From Paraburkholderia sp. ZP32-5 (lineage in GTDB: Bacteria > Pseudomonadota > Gammaproteobacteria > Burkholderiales > Burkholderiaceae), in assembly GCF_021390495.1 (NCBI RefSeq), contig NZ_JAJEJP010000001.1, positions 2,232,001-2,296,000 of the forward strand: a stretch of 64,000 nucleotides of DNA, given 5' to 3'. The notes below the pieces were generated by a model, which saw only the letters and a list, made by a program, of their open reading frames with translations, made no database searches and was not told the DNA's origin. The translations under genes and the position numbers were made by a program. Positions 1 through 8,528 of the stretch are shown one piece after another (within the stretch, counting starts at the first letter, position 1; the number at the start of each line of letters is the position of its first letter).

Positions 1-304
1 GGTGTGTGGTGCCACATATTGAAATCCGACGATGCGCGAGGCATGCGGAAGGTGTGGGGACGGCGTACGCGCCGGACGTGGTGCTACGCATGATCTACCG
101 GATGCGACGATGTCTGCAAAGCTCGGCGGCTTTAGGACGCATAAGCGGGCGCTGCTCATTGCGTGTACTGCATCGCAAGCATTAATGCCTCGTCAACCCG
201 CGAATGCCTGGTCAACTTGCGAAGCATATCAAAGCCTCACTCTGACTTTGCGCGCCGATGTAATAAACAGGACAAACAGGCGCAGTGAAATAGACGCAGA
301 TCAC
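1..304. other. Window start, no gene recognised
   Basis: I see nothing convincing here. A 132-codon open frame on the plus strand (32-430) has poor codon use for this genome, no ribosome binding site and no recognisable motif, and it runs across the small minus-strand gene at 305-391. Confidence 0.4.
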
Positions 305-391
305 TCACTGCTTGCGCAGCATCATGATCTGCGCGGTCACGCTCGCGAGTACCGCAAGTGCGCCGAGCGTATCCAGAAGAACGTGCCACAC
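305..391 (-). CDS. Candidate 28-aa hydrophobic small protein
   Basis: This short frame starts with GTG at 391 and encodes 28 residues: a WHVLLDTLG start, a hydrophobic middle (about residues 4-24) and a basic LRKQ end, which is the layout of a single-span membrane peptide. A near-perfect Shine-Dalgarno (AAGGAGG, then 6 bases to GTG) is the main evidence. A weak promoter (TTGAAT, 18 bp, TTTAAT) lies at 430-459 on the same strand. I do not recognise the family. It resembles small subunits or regulators of membrane complexes only in shape. No host complex is encoded next to it, so its partner is unknown. Confidence 0.5.
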   Translation of the reverse strand: MWHVLLDTLGALAVLASVTAQIMMLRKQ

Positions 392-429
392 GATCTCCCT
401 CCTTCGATATTCGCCGCTGTCACGTCTTG

Positions 430-459
430 ATTAAACGAATGCGCACGCGGTTTATTCAA
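430..459 (-). promoter_or_regulatory. Possible promoter of the 28-aa gene
   Basis: On the minus strand TTGAAT (454-459) and TTTAAT (430-435) are 18 bp apart. This predicts a transcript starting near 423, about 30 bases before the GTG start. The fit to the sigma-70 consensus is moderate. Confidence 0.3.
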
Positions 460-883
460 TGTAGAGGCAGAGGCGACAGACGAAGAGCCCTCGCTGAAAA
501 TCGCGGCGCTGATGCTCCGCGAGACGCGCGTGCCGAGCTGCATGGCGGCGAGCGTGGGCAACATCGCTGCGAGCGAATCGCCCGGTTCAACGACAGCGAA
601 CGCATGCATGTTCGCGGGATGCGATGATCAGCGGGATGGATATCGTGAGAGACGGATCGAGCAGCTGAAACATGCCCTCGTTTGTCAAAGCGAGCCCTTT
701 ATAGACAGGGTACTGCGGGCACGACGAACACGCTGGTGACAGACCGTGAATACATCGATCAGCGCACCGATCAGCGGCGACAAGCCGCGCTTGCGCTTCC
801 GGAAAAGTAACGCGCAGCCTCTAGCCGGCCGCCGCTTACAGCACTTCAGCACCGCACCCCTTCACCTCTCCACCACGAACCGC
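460..883. other. Intergenic stretch, no gene supported
   Basis: There are short overlapping open frames on both strands but none has good codon use, a ribosome site or a known motif. A minus-strand frame at 337-609 (90 codons) overlaps the better supported small gene and has low third-position GC for this genome. Confidence 0.4.
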
Positions 884-1495
884 TCAAACCTCAGGCATCG
901 CCGCCTCAGCCATCAGCGCCGCGCGCACCGACGGCCGCGCGCTAACGCGCGCAACGAAACGCTCCAGCGAAGGCCAGCGCTGGATGTCGATATCGAACCT
1001 CGGCAACCACGACGACACGGTGTACAGATACGCATCGGCGACACTAAACGATCCCATCAGATAGTCTTGCCGCGACAGCGCGGCATCGACGGAATCGAGG
1101 CGCATATAGAGCTTTTCCTTGAAAAACGTCCTCACCTCGCCGGGCATGTCCGGGCTGAATAACGGCGCACAGCCCGCATGAATTTCCGACGTGATGAAGT
1201 TCAGGCTCTCCTGCAAACGCACTCGCTGCCAGCTGCCGTTGGCCGGCGCGAGCATGGTGTCGGGCTTCAGATCGGCCAGGTACTGCAGGATCGCGGGCCC
1301 CTCCGTCAGGACCTCGCCGTCACTCAACGCCAATGCGGCGACGTAGCCTTTCGGATTGACCTCGAGAAAACTGCGCCCCTCCGAAGTCTGCTTGGTCCGG
1401 TTGTTGACGCGCACCAGGTCGAACGGTACGCCCAGCTCGCGCAGAATAATGTGCGGCGCGAACGAGCATGCGTTGGGCGCGAAATAGAGTTTCAA
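884..1495 (-). CDS. Glutathione S-transferase, beta-class-like
   Basis: Predicted cytosolic glutathione transferase of 203 aa, the usual length. The N-terminal thioredoxin-like domain has the start KLYFAPNACSFAPH with Cys10, the residue typical of bacterial beta-class enzymes, then VNPKGYV and a TEGPAILQYLAD stretch that shapes the glutathione site. The C-terminal half is the all-helical substrate domain. I chose the TTG at 1495 because it gives exactly the family N-terminus and follows AGGGAG at good spacing. A TTG further upstream (1552) would add 19 residues unlike the family. It lies 178 bp downstream of a LysR gene on the same strand, which may regulate it. Substrate unknown. Confidence 0.88.
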   Translation of the reverse strand: MKLYFAPNACSFAPHIILRELGVPFDLVRVNNRTKQTSEGRSFLEVNPKGYVAALALSDGEVLTEGPAILQYLADLKPDTMLAPANGSWQRVRLQESLNFITSEIHAGCAPLFSPDMPGEVRTFFKEKLYMRLDSVDAALSRQDYLMGSFSVADAYLYTVSSWLPRFDIDIQRWPSLERFVARVSARPSVRAALMAEAAMPEV

Positions 1496-1673
1496 GTGCT
1501 GCTCCCTGTTGAGCGATAGTCGACCATAGTCGGACGTAGTTGGCGATAACAACGGCGAACACAGCGTAGCCGGCCGGCCTTGCAGCCGCGTTCGTCGCGA
1601 TGAACAGCCAATGCTATGGCCCCGCAGAGGCGCGCGTAAAGTCCGGATTCGACCAAGCCCTCATTAGCCACGC

Positions 1674-2615
1674 TTATGACGTGGCTTCGCTCACACGGCT
1701 AACGGTGCCAACCGCGCCGCGGGAACCGCGTGGGCCTGGCAGCATGCTCTTGCGAATGTGCTCGAAAAACGCTTGCACCACGGGTGCACCGCGAGCCGCT
1801 TCCGCACTGATCAGACCAAATTCCCGATAGATCGGCCGGTCGAGTCTGAAGATCCGCAGCCCTTGCTGATTGCCGGGCAACATCGATTCCGGCACGACCG
1901 ACAGGCCCACCCCGTCGCGAATCAACTCGAAGGCCGTCGGCCAGTCGCGCACGGAAATGCGCACGTCGGACAACGCGAAACCCTCACTTTCGACGAGCCG
2001 TTGGCCGTTCAGATGACACCCGCCTGTCGCGACGACGAAGGGCTGATCGATCAGCATCTCAAGCGCGATTGCGACGCTGCTCGAACGGCGCGCCAACGGA
2101 TGCGCGGTCGGCACCACCGCGACCCACGCATCGCGGCCGAGCACGAACGCATCGCTCCCGGCCGCCGGATTCATCACGACACCGACGTCGATCGTGCCGG
2201 CCGCGAGCCACGTCTCGATTTCTTCGTCGGTACCGTCGAGCGCGATGATTTCGACACCGGGATGCTGCTCCCTGAACGATTGCAGAAGACCCGGCAACAG
2301 CTTCGTGAACACCGACGGAAAAGTCGCGAGCTTGATGCGACCCGTATGCATCCCCCGCGACGCGTCGGCCAGAGCCTTGATCGAATCCCATTCGGCCAGC
2401 ATGCGGCGCGCCCGTTCGATCACCGGTTCGCCGATCGCCGTCACCGTGGTCTTGCGCCGGTCGCGCACGAGTATCCTGATGCCGAGCATGTCCTCCAACT
2501 GGCTGATCGCCTGGCTCGCGCCCGACTGCGTGATACCGCATCGCGCCGCAGCGCTGGAAACCGAGCCCGTATCGGCGATCGCCACCAACAGCCGCCAATG
2601 CATCAGATTCGTCAT
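1674..2615 (-). CDS. LysR-family transcriptional regulator
   Basis: A 313-aa LysR-type regulator. Residues about 1-60 form the winged helix-turn-helix (SAAARCGITQSGASQAIS is the recognition region) and about 90-300 the periplasmic-binding-like effector domain (FPSVFTKLLPGLL start). Length and order are standard. It is divergent from another LysR gene at 2890 across a 274-bp spacer that holds a perfect 8-bp-arm inverted repeat. The nearest downstream gene on its strand is the GST. The inducer cannot be read from the sequence. Confidence 0.9.
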   Translation of the reverse strand: MTNLMHWRLLVAIADTGSVSSAAARCGITQSGASQAISQLEDMLGIRILVRDRRKTTVTAIGEPVIERARRMLAEWDSIKALADASRGMHTGRIKLATFPSVFTKLLPGLLQSFREQHPGVEIIALDGTDEEIETWLAAGTIDVGVVMNPAAGSDAFVLGRDAWVAVVPTAHPLARRSSSVAIALEMLIDQPFVVATGGCHLNGQRLVESEGFALSDVRISVRDWPTAFELIRDGVGLSVVPESMLPGNQQGLRIFRLDRPIYREFGLISAEAARGAPVVQAFFEHIRKSMLPGPRGSRGAVGTVSRVSEATS

Positions 2616-2740
2616 GTTCGATGGTCCTGCCTGTAGGTGAAGCCTGATAGTTGAAGCTGATGGTCGACACTCAAGGCCGACGCCCGAGGTTCAAACACGA
2701 GGCGCCGTGAACCTCGCCGATCGCCGCACGCACAAATCAC

Positions 2741-2759
2741 TGCGATTGCAACAATCGCA
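2741..2759. promoter_or_regulatory. Perfect inverted repeat between divergent LysR genes
   Basis: TGCGATTG-CAA-CAATCGCA has two perfect 8-bp arms around a 3-bp centre. It also contains TTGC-N7-GCAA, which fits the T-N11-A rule of LysR operators. It lies 126 bp from the minus-strand LysR start and 131 bp from the plus-strand one. It is a likely operator for one or both, by position only. Confidence 0.5.
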
Positions 2760-2889
2760 ACGAAGATCAATGCCGGAAAAAATTGCGGAATAGAATATGC
2801 GCGATCGATTTTAAGTATCTTCCGATAACGACGCACGTCCAGACGGCAACATGCCGGGCTCCGGATAAACCTCTGTCCACAGGGTATGC

Positions 2890-3777
2890 ATGGAATTCCG
2901 CCAACTTCGCTACTTCATCGCGGTCGCCGAGGAAATGAACATCACGCGGGCGGCCAACCGTCTGCATATGACACAGCCGCCGCTGTCGCGACAGATCCAG
3001 CAGATCGAGGAAAGCGTCGGTTTGCCGCTGTTCGAGCGCGGCTCGCGGCCATTGCGGCTCACCGAAGCCGGCCGCATTTTCTATACGCAGGCGAAGCGTC
3101 TGATCGATGAAGCCGACGAACTCGCGCCGCTCACGCGCCGGCTCGCGCAACTGGCCGAGCGCATCGTGATCGGCTTCGTGCCGTCGACGCTGTATGGCGC
3201 GCTGCCCGCCGTCATCCGGTCATTTCGCGAGGCCGCGCCGCATATCGAGCTGTCGCTGATCGAAATGTTCACGATCGAGCAACTGGCCGCGCTCAAGGGC
3301 GGCCGTATCGACGTGGGCTTCGGCCGTCTGCGTTTCGATGACGCGCAACTCGCGCGCGAAGTGCTCGTCGAGGAACCGATGATCGCCGCGTTGCCGCAGG
3401 ACCATCCGCTCGCGCGGCAAAAGAAGCCCTTGACGCTCGCTGCGCTCGCCGAGCAAACGCTGATCGTCTATCCGAGCACACCGCGGCCGAGTTACGCGGA
3501 CCAACAGCTTTCGGCGATGCACGATCAGGCGCTGGAACCGAAGGCCGTGCATGAAGTGAGGGAATTGCAGACCGCGCTGGGACTGGTCGCGGCGCAAGTT
3601 GGCGTGTGCCTGGTGCCGGAGAGCGTGGAAGGTCTGCGCGCGCATGGTGTCGTGTACCGGCGGATTCCTTCGGCCAGTGCTGCGTCGCCGATCATCATGA
3701 GCCGCCGCTTACAGGACGAATCGCCGGCCACCATGCTGATGTGTTCGCTCGCGCGACAGTTGTTCAAACGGACCTGA
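2890..3777 (+). CDS. LysR-family regulator, CatM/BenM-like
   Basis: A 295-aa LysR-type regulator. The N-terminus MEFRQLRYFIAVAEEMNITRA and the QPPLSRQIQQIEE helix match the CatM/BenM/CatR subgroup, whose known members respond to muconate or benzoate. The effector domain follows from about residue 90. No catechol-pathway gene is adjacent: downstream is the minus-strand lipoprotein operon, so the target may be distant or autoregulation only. The start follows directly from the family N-terminus. The subgroup call is moderate and the ligand is inference. Confidence 0.9.
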   Translation: MEFRQLRYFIAVAEEMNITRAANRLHMTQPPLSRQIQQIEESVGLPLFERGSRPLRLTEAGRIFYTQAKRLIDEADELAPLTRRLAQLAERIVIGFVPSTLYGALPAVIRSFREAAPHIELSLIEMFTIEQLAALKGGRIDVGFGRLRFDDAQLAREVLVEEPMIAALPQDHPLARQKKPLTLAALAEQTLIVYPSTPRPSYADQQLSAMHDQALEPKAVHEVRELQTALGLVAAQVGVCLVPESVEGLRAHGVVYRRIPSASAASPIIMSRRLQDESPATMLMCSLARQLFKRT

Positions 3778-3834
3778 GCGCCGGAGGAAAAAGCCAGCAC
3801 GCTCGCGCATACCGGCTCAACAAACCGACGCCGT

Positions 3835-4509
3835 TCAGTCCGAGCCAAACTTCGGCGAATGCGGTCCGTACAGCAAGCCATTCGGCGGCCCCGCCGACAG
3901 CAACCGCGAACTCGTCAATCCAGCGACATCGTGCGCTTCGTCCGTCAGCGAATGCGCGACCTGCTTGACCGCCGCTTGCACGAGCATCACGATCAGCCCG
4001 CCGTTGATGCCGGCATTCGCGCCGACTTCGTTGCCGTTGGCCGTCGCGACTTTCTGCCACAGCACGTCGCCCGTTCTCAGATCGACGAGTTTCGCCGACG
4101 CGGTGACCACGGTGGTCGCATCCACCAGCCGGTAGATCGACCCATACGCCGAGATCTTCGAAAACAGCACGGCGTCCGCGCCGAAGATCTCGCGTAGCTT
4201 CGCGGGCGCGACCTGCTCGATATCGACGGGCGCGGTCAGACCGTTCTGCTTGAACGTCTCCTCCATCACCGCGACCGGAATCACGTAATAGCCGGATTCG
4301 GCGAGCGGCAGTGTCATCTGCGACAGCATGCTGGTCGACGCGCTGACATCGGTCGTGTCGTTCACCGGCGGCAACACGAGAATGGAATGCGGCTGGGCTT
4401 TTTTGAAGGCGGTGTAGTCCGTCGCGTGCGGTTGTTGGGTCGCACATGCGGCCAGCAGGCCGAGGACCGACAGCGCCGATACGAGCTTCACGGAAATCAG
4501 TTTCAGCAT
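3835..4509 (-). CDS. DUF799 (GNA1162-type) lipoprotein
   Basis: A 224-aa predicted outer-membrane lipoprotein, third gene of a lipoprotein operon. The signal peptide ends in the lipobox LAAC (Cys about residue 22). The body has the DUF799 pattern: SILVLPPVNDT near residue 43, then a GYYVIPVAVMEE strand and GADAVLFSKISAYG, similar in layout to the CsgG/TolB-N fold. It starts 9 bp after the DUF4810 gene ends. GNA1162 was described as a surface antigen of Neisseria meningitidis. The role of the set in the cell is not established to my knowledge. Confidence 0.85.
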   Translation of the reverse strand: MLKLISVKLVSALSVLGLLAACATQQPHATDYTAFKKAQPHSILVLPPVNDTTDVSASTSMLSQMTLPLAESGYYVIPVAVMEETFKQNGLTAPVDIEQVAPAKLREIFGADAVLFSKISAYGSIYRLVDATTVVTASAKLVDLRTGDVLWQKVATANGNEVGANAGINGGLIVMLVQAAVKQVAHSLTDEAHDVAGLTSSRLLSAGPPNGLLYGPHSPKFGSD

Positions 4510-4518
4510 GGCGTTCTC

Positions 4519-4887
4519 TTAGGGTTGTTTGGGCTTTTTCAGCAGGAAGTCCATATACGTCGACGATTCGGGAAACAGTTGCTCTTCGGCGGCAAACTCC
4601 TGCTTCGCCTGCTGATCGTGACCGACGCTCGCGTACAGCATGCCCAGATGCGCATGAAAGCCGGGCGGCGGCGTATTGCCCTTCGCGCGGATCGTCTGCA
4701 GCGCTTGTTCGAGCGCGTCGATTTGCTGCTCGGGGCTCGACTTTCCCTTGAAGTACTCGTAGACCTGCGGCTGATAGCCGTCCCATTGGTAGAGCGGCGC
4801 GGGTCCAGACGCCGCGCATCCGGCCAGCATCGCTGCCGCGGCAACGAGCGGCAGCCATGCGCTTTTCATGATGAAGGTGGTTCTCAT
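4519..4887 (-). CDS. DUF4810 lipoprotein
   Basis: A 122-aa lipoprotein, middle gene of the CsgG-DUF4810-DUF799 operon. The lipobox LAGC is preceded by a short hydrophobic helix. The mature part is small and helical, with LYQWDGYQPQVYEYFKGK and AHLGMLYASVGHDQQAKQEF, a TPR-like unit. A second ATG at 4869 gives a tighter signal peptide (MKSAWLPL...) and may be the true start; neither ATG has a clear ribosome site. It probably acts with its two neighbours at the outer membrane. Confidence 0.8.
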   Translation of the reverse strand: MRTTFIMKSAWLPLVAAAAMLAGCAASGPAPLYQWDGYQPQVYEYFKGKSSPEQQIDALEQALQTIRAKGNTPPPGFHAHLGMLYASVGHDQQAKQEFAAEEQLFPESSTYMDFLLKKPKQP

Positions 4888-5116
4888 TGGGGAAACGAAT
4901 CAATAGTTGTTGGGGATGGCGCGGCGACGCGCGGCATGACAGGCGCGCGAGGCCGCGTTGCACGGTTGAGCGCTTTAGGCGCGGCTAACGTGAGGTCCAT
5001 GCAAGAAGTCAATGCATGAGGCCGACGCGCGAGAGTCGATGCACGGTTCAGGCGCGACCGGTTCGCACGCGCTTCAGCGCCCCGCTCGCACGCGATCACG
5101 CCCTTCGTTGACCGTT

Positions 5117-5794
5117 CTAGTTCGCCGCCCGCAGCGCGCCGGCATCGACCTGTTCGACCAGACGGTTGACGGCCTCCTGAATCGCCAGATCGAGCACCTT
5201 GCCGTTGAGCGTCGAATCGTAGCTCGCGGTGCCGCCGAAGCCGATCACTTCACGGTTCGACAGGCTGTATTCGCCGGCGCCCTGGCTCGACAGCACGACT
5301 TCGGAAGTGGTCGTGTCGACGATGTTCAGATTCACCTTCGCATACGCAATCTGGTTCTTGCCGCGGCCGAGGATGCCGAACAGCTGCTGGTCGCCGACTT
5401 CCTTGCGGCCGAACTCGGTGACGTCGCCGGTCACGACGAAGCGCGCGCCCTTCACGTTCTGCGCTTTCTTCATGAACGCCGCTTCCTGTTTGATCTCGTC
5501 GAGGTTGTCGCGATCGAGCACATTGAAGCGATGGGTCTGCTGCAGATGCGTGACGAGAATCGTCTTCGCCTGACTGCCGAGACGGTCGATGTTGTCGGAG
5601 AACAGACCGCGCATATAGCTCGAGCGATTATCGAATTTGCCGAGCGCGATTTCGACCGGCTTGCCCGCATAAGGCGTTTGCGCGCTGCTGATGACCGGCA
5701 CCGGCAAGCTCTGCGACGATTCGGTCGCGCAACCGCTCAATGCTGCCGCAACGGAAATGAGCGCCAGCGCGCCAAATCTGGTGGATGTTTTCAA
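5117..5794 (-). CDS. CsgG/HfaB-family lipoprotein
   Basis: A 225-aa CsgG-domain lipoprotein, first gene of the operon. CsgG is the curli secretion pore and HfaB serves holdfast attachment; both are outer-membrane lipoproteins. The signal is KTSTRFGALALISVAAALSG followed by Cys, and the domain shows VEIALGKFDNRSSYMRG and ARFVVTGDVTEFGRK. I chose the TTG at 5794: it gives a textbook lipoprotein signal and follows a G-rich ribosome site (GGGGGGT, 5 bases away). A TTG at 5827 is the alternative. No curli subunit or holdfast gene is present, so export of curli is unlikely. A 229-bp gap separates it from DUF4810. Confidence 0.85.
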   Translation of the reverse strand: MKTSTRFGALALISVAAALSGCATESSQSLPVPVISSAQTPYAGKPVEIALGKFDNRSSYMRGLFSDNIDRLGSQAKTILVTHLQQTHRFNVLDRDNLDEIKQEAAFMKKAQNVKGARFVVTGDVTEFGRKEVGDQQLFGILGRGKNQIAYAKVNLNIVDTTTSEVVLSSQGAGEYSLSNREVIGFGGTASYDSTLNGKVLDLAIQEAVNRLVEQVDAGALRAAN

Positions 5795-6284
5795 AGGATG
5801 ACCCCCCGTTGGAAATTCGGAAATCAATCACGGTTCGATTCGCCCGTTCTTCAAAGCGGATTTTGATCGAACTGTGTTTTTGATATTTCCACGGCGCGTC
5901 ATAGCCAAACTCATGGCTGAACGGCAGGCGCGTCGAGCCGCCTTCGGGGCTGCCTTCATCCAGCGATGAAAAGCGCTCCGGCCGGTGCTGCATTGCGCCG
6001 AGGAAGAATACCGTCGAGTACGGTATCGCATCCATGCGCTCTTAAATGTCACCTATTGCAAAATCCGATGCGTACTTGCAACACCTTTAAAAAATCAAAG
6101 TCGTCCGATTGATTTTTATTATCTCGAATTAGTTAATTCACCAATGCTTCGTTTTGACGTTCAGCGAATTCACGGCCTTTATCGTGCTTGTTTCGCTTTA
6201 TCGCTTCGGCGCATCGACTATCGATGCACGGGCACCGCGCGACCGATCCTCCAAAGGACCTATCACGCGGTGCCGGCCCCTTCG
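5795..6284. other. AT-rich upstream region of the CsgG operon
   Basis: This stretch of about 490 bp has no supported gene. Around 6050-6160 it is clearly more AT-rich than its surroundings and probably holds the CsgG-operon promoter. Two copies of the palindromic hexamer TTGCAA occur 20 bp apart (6056-6061 and 6076-6081), about two helical turns, suggesting a dimeric protein site. Confidence 0.4.
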
Positions 6285-6656
6285 CTACTTCACGTCGAAC
6301 CCATAATCACCATGCGTGCGATGTCCGTCCGATGCGACCGCGACCCAATGCACGGTGTAGTGCCCGGCCGCGAGCGACGGCAGCGGCACCGTCATCACGG
6401 CCGGTAGCTGCGCATCGACCGCCGACTTCTGCGTGCTGACCGTCTTGCCGCTCGCATCGGTAACGGTGAGCGAGCTGAACGCCGGTTCCAGCGGTCCGTC
6501 GAACGTCACCTTCACCTGACTCGGCGCGGCAACCGTCGCGCCCGCGCCCGGCTCCTGCTTCTGTGGAAACACATGGGCGAAAGCCGCGCCGGCCAGCGTG
6601 ATACCGGCCAGCAAGGCGACCACGCGCATCGCGCGATACTTCAGTGTGCTGTTCAT
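6285..6656 (-). CDS. copC: CopC-domain periplasmic copper-binding protein
   Basis: A 123-aa exported CopC protein. The signal peptide ends ...GAAFA, so the mature protein begins with His, the ligand that CopC uses for Cu(II) through its N-terminus. The other ligands are also visible: the ending VASDGHRTHGDYGFDV holds the conserved Asp-x-His and the G-Y-F-V strand. The fold is a small beta sandwich. The methionine-rich Cu(I) loop of some CopC proteins is absent. It is the last gene of the set with an outer-membrane barrel and a DUF2946 protein. No copD follows, so it may only bind or shuttle copper. Confidence 0.87.
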   Translation of the reverse strand: MNSTLKYRAMRVVALLAGITLAGAAFAHVFPQKQEPGAGATVAAPSQVKVTFDGPLEPAFSSLTVTDASGKTVSTQKSAVDAQLPAVMTVPLPSLAAGHYTVHWVAVASDGHRTHGDYGFDVK

Positions 6657-6671
6657 CGTCGTTCTCCTGCG

Positions 6672-7697
6672 TTAGTGCAATAGCGGTTTGCCGATCGTCG
6701 TCGGCGCAATGTCGTCGAAGAACAGATGTGCCTGCACCAGAATGCCGACGTGCGAACCGCTCGCGCGGTTGATCGGAATTTGCGCTTCGACGCCGAACTG
6801 TCCATAGCGATTCATCCAGATGAAGCCCGGATTGACCGTGCCGGTCGTCTGCCCCTGGCTGCGCGACAGCGGAACCTCGACGAGCGGAATCAGGTTCGCG
6901 AACGGCTGCGGCAAGCCCACGTCGTGCACGTGCTGCTGCAGATACGGCAGGCTGTATTGCACGGTGAAGCCGTAGTTGAACGCATTCGGCTGGCCGGCGC
7001 CGGTGGTCAGCGACGGCCCCGCCTCGGCGGTGATCGCGACCGGGCGCAAATACGCGAGCGAATCGGGCAGATCGCCCATGCCCTTGCCGGCGTAGATCGT
7101 CGGCGAGATCGTCGAGAAGTTGTCGCCGATCGCGCGGCTGCCGGTGCCGCCGAGATCGGCATCGACGCCGATCGATGTCATGAACTCATGCGCGTCGTTC
7201 ACGTACAGCAGGTACTTGAGGCCGACGCCGAAGTTGTCGAAACCGCTCGCGCGCGGGTTGTTCTGCATCACATAGCCGCCTTCGATCGATACCGCGAGGC
7301 GTGACGTGATCAGCTTGTCGTACTCGAAGCTGAAGGTGTTGATGCTCTGATCGCCGTCGTCGCCAGGCACGCGTTGATGGCCGTATTCGAAGTTGGCTTC
7401 GTCGCCGACGCCGGGGTCGTCGACAGCCATCGTCGACGGAAACACGCGATTGCCCGCGATCGCGTGGGCGCGCGCGATGGATGGCACGGTCGATAAGCCC
7501 AATGCGAGGCTGAACGCGAGACCTGCGGTGAGCCTTGTTGCGCGGCCCGATCTGCGGCACACGGCGCGCGCGCTATCGGCGGCACGGGTCACATATCCGG
7601 CATAGGTGGTGGCACAGGTAGTGGCATAAGCGGCGGCAGCCGCGGCGAGCGGCGCCACGCGCGGCGTCTGGCCGCCGCGCGTCGTTGGAGTGTGCAT
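6672..7697 (-). CDS. Predicted outer-membrane beta-barrel of the copper set
   Basis: A 341-aa protein of unknown function. After a long leader with a hydrophobic segment (about residues 56-76, ending SIARAHA) the sequence alternates polar and apolar residues as in a beta barrel (NFEYGHQ, FSFEYDKLITSRLAVSIEGGY, FGVGLKYLLYVN, FGVEAQIPINRASG) and ends near a strand with AHLFFDD. The start at 7697 has AGGA at good spacing, although the 45-55 residues before the signal core are unusual. It sits 15 bp before copC, so an envelope metal role is inferred from the neighbours. Confidence 0.75.
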   Translation of the reverse strand: MHTPTTRGGQTPRVAPLAAAAAAYATTCATTYAGYVTRAADSARAVCRRSGRATRLTAGLAFSLALGLSTVPSIARAHAIAGNRVFPSTMAVDDPGVGDEANFEYGHQRVPGDDGDQSINTFSFEYDKLITSRLAVSIEGGYVMQNNPRASGFDNFGVGLKYLLYVNDAHEFMTSIGVDADLGGTGSRAIGDNFSTISPTIYAGKGMGDLPDSLAYLRPVAITAEAGPSLTTGAGQPNAFNYGFTVQYSLPYLQQHVHDVGLPQPFANLIPLVEVPLSRSQGQTTGTVNPGFIWMNRYGQFGVEAQIPINRASGSHVGILVQAHLFFDDIAPTTIGKPLLH

Positions 7698-7804
7698 ATC
7701 TGATCCTGTCTGATCGGTTGTGACGATGCCCGCGCAGGCGGTCCGATGGACGTGCGCAAGCCTTCGCGATGCGGATTCACCGCATCACGTCGTAGGGATT
7801 CGAA

Positions 7805-8275
7805 TCAGCAGATAGCAGGTGGGGCGCGCGGTTGCGCGAAGGTCAGCGGCTCGACGCGGCGCACGCTGTTAAAGCGCGCCGCGACCGTATGCTGGCGCGC
7901 GCGGACCGCGGCGATGAACAGCGTGTCGACGCTCGGCATCACCGGCAGATGCGCGAGCAGGCTGCAATAACCGCAGGCGTCGCCGGCGGACATTCCGGTG
8001 TGCTTGCCGGCGGAGTCGCCGGACGTATTCGCGGCGGTTTGCACGGGCTGCGGCGATGCATCGGGCAACGCATCCGCCGAGGTGTCCCCCATCTGCATGC
8101 CGGGCATCGACGCCATGTCGTCCATCGACGCCATCTGGCAATGCGCGGCCGCCATCCCATCGCCGCCGCGGTCAAGCGCGGCAAGCGTCTGCGAAACCGT
8201 GGGCGCGAGCGTCGTCATCAGGATCGCGAGCAATCCCAGCCAACCGCCGATCTTCAGATGCCAACGATTCAACAT
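7805..8275 (-). CDS. DUF2946-family exported protein
   Basis: A 156-aa protein with an N-terminal hydrophobic segment (LKIGGWLGLLAILMTTLAP) and the DUF2946 core: a His/Met-rich stretch (AAHCQMASMDDMASMPGMQM) and then DACGYCSLLAHLPV with a Cys-x2-Cys pair. These residues suit copper binding. DUF2946 genes commonly lie beside copper or TonB-type metal uptake genes. The ATG at 8275 is chosen because it directly precedes the signal; a longer frame extends to 8452 without signal-like sequence. No clear ribosome site. It is first in the set with the barrel and copC. Confidence 0.75.
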   Translation of the reverse strand: MLNRWHLKIGGWLGLLAILMTTLAPTVSQTLAALDRGGDGMAAAHCQMASMDDMASMPGMQMGDTSADALPDASPQPVQTAANTSGDSAGKHTGMSAGDACGYCSLLAHLPVMPSVDTLFIAAVRARQHTVAARFNSVRRVEPLTFAQPRAPPAIC

Positions 8276-8528
8276 GCGCACGACAGCTACTACGCTGCAA
8301 AGTAATGGCCGATGATTGCCAGACCACGATTTGCGGCGAATTATGCCACGCCCCCCCATTTTTCCGCCGCCAGGCCGCATAGTGGGAAGCCCACCGGAGG
8401 CACGTCGGACAAGCGCCGAAACACCCCGAAGACACACCAACCGCCCGGTCAATAGAGCAAACCGCCAACGGTCAAGCCGCCGCGCACAGGCGACAATGCG
8501 GGAACCCCGCTTCCGGCACGGAGTGTTG

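Noticed and set aside
32..430. 132-codon open frame at the window start
   Set aside because: No ribosome site, poor codon use, no motif, and it crosses a better supported small gene on the other strand.
337..609. 90-codon minus-strand frame
   Set aside because: Third-position GC is low for this genome and it overlaps the 28-aa gene and its promoter.
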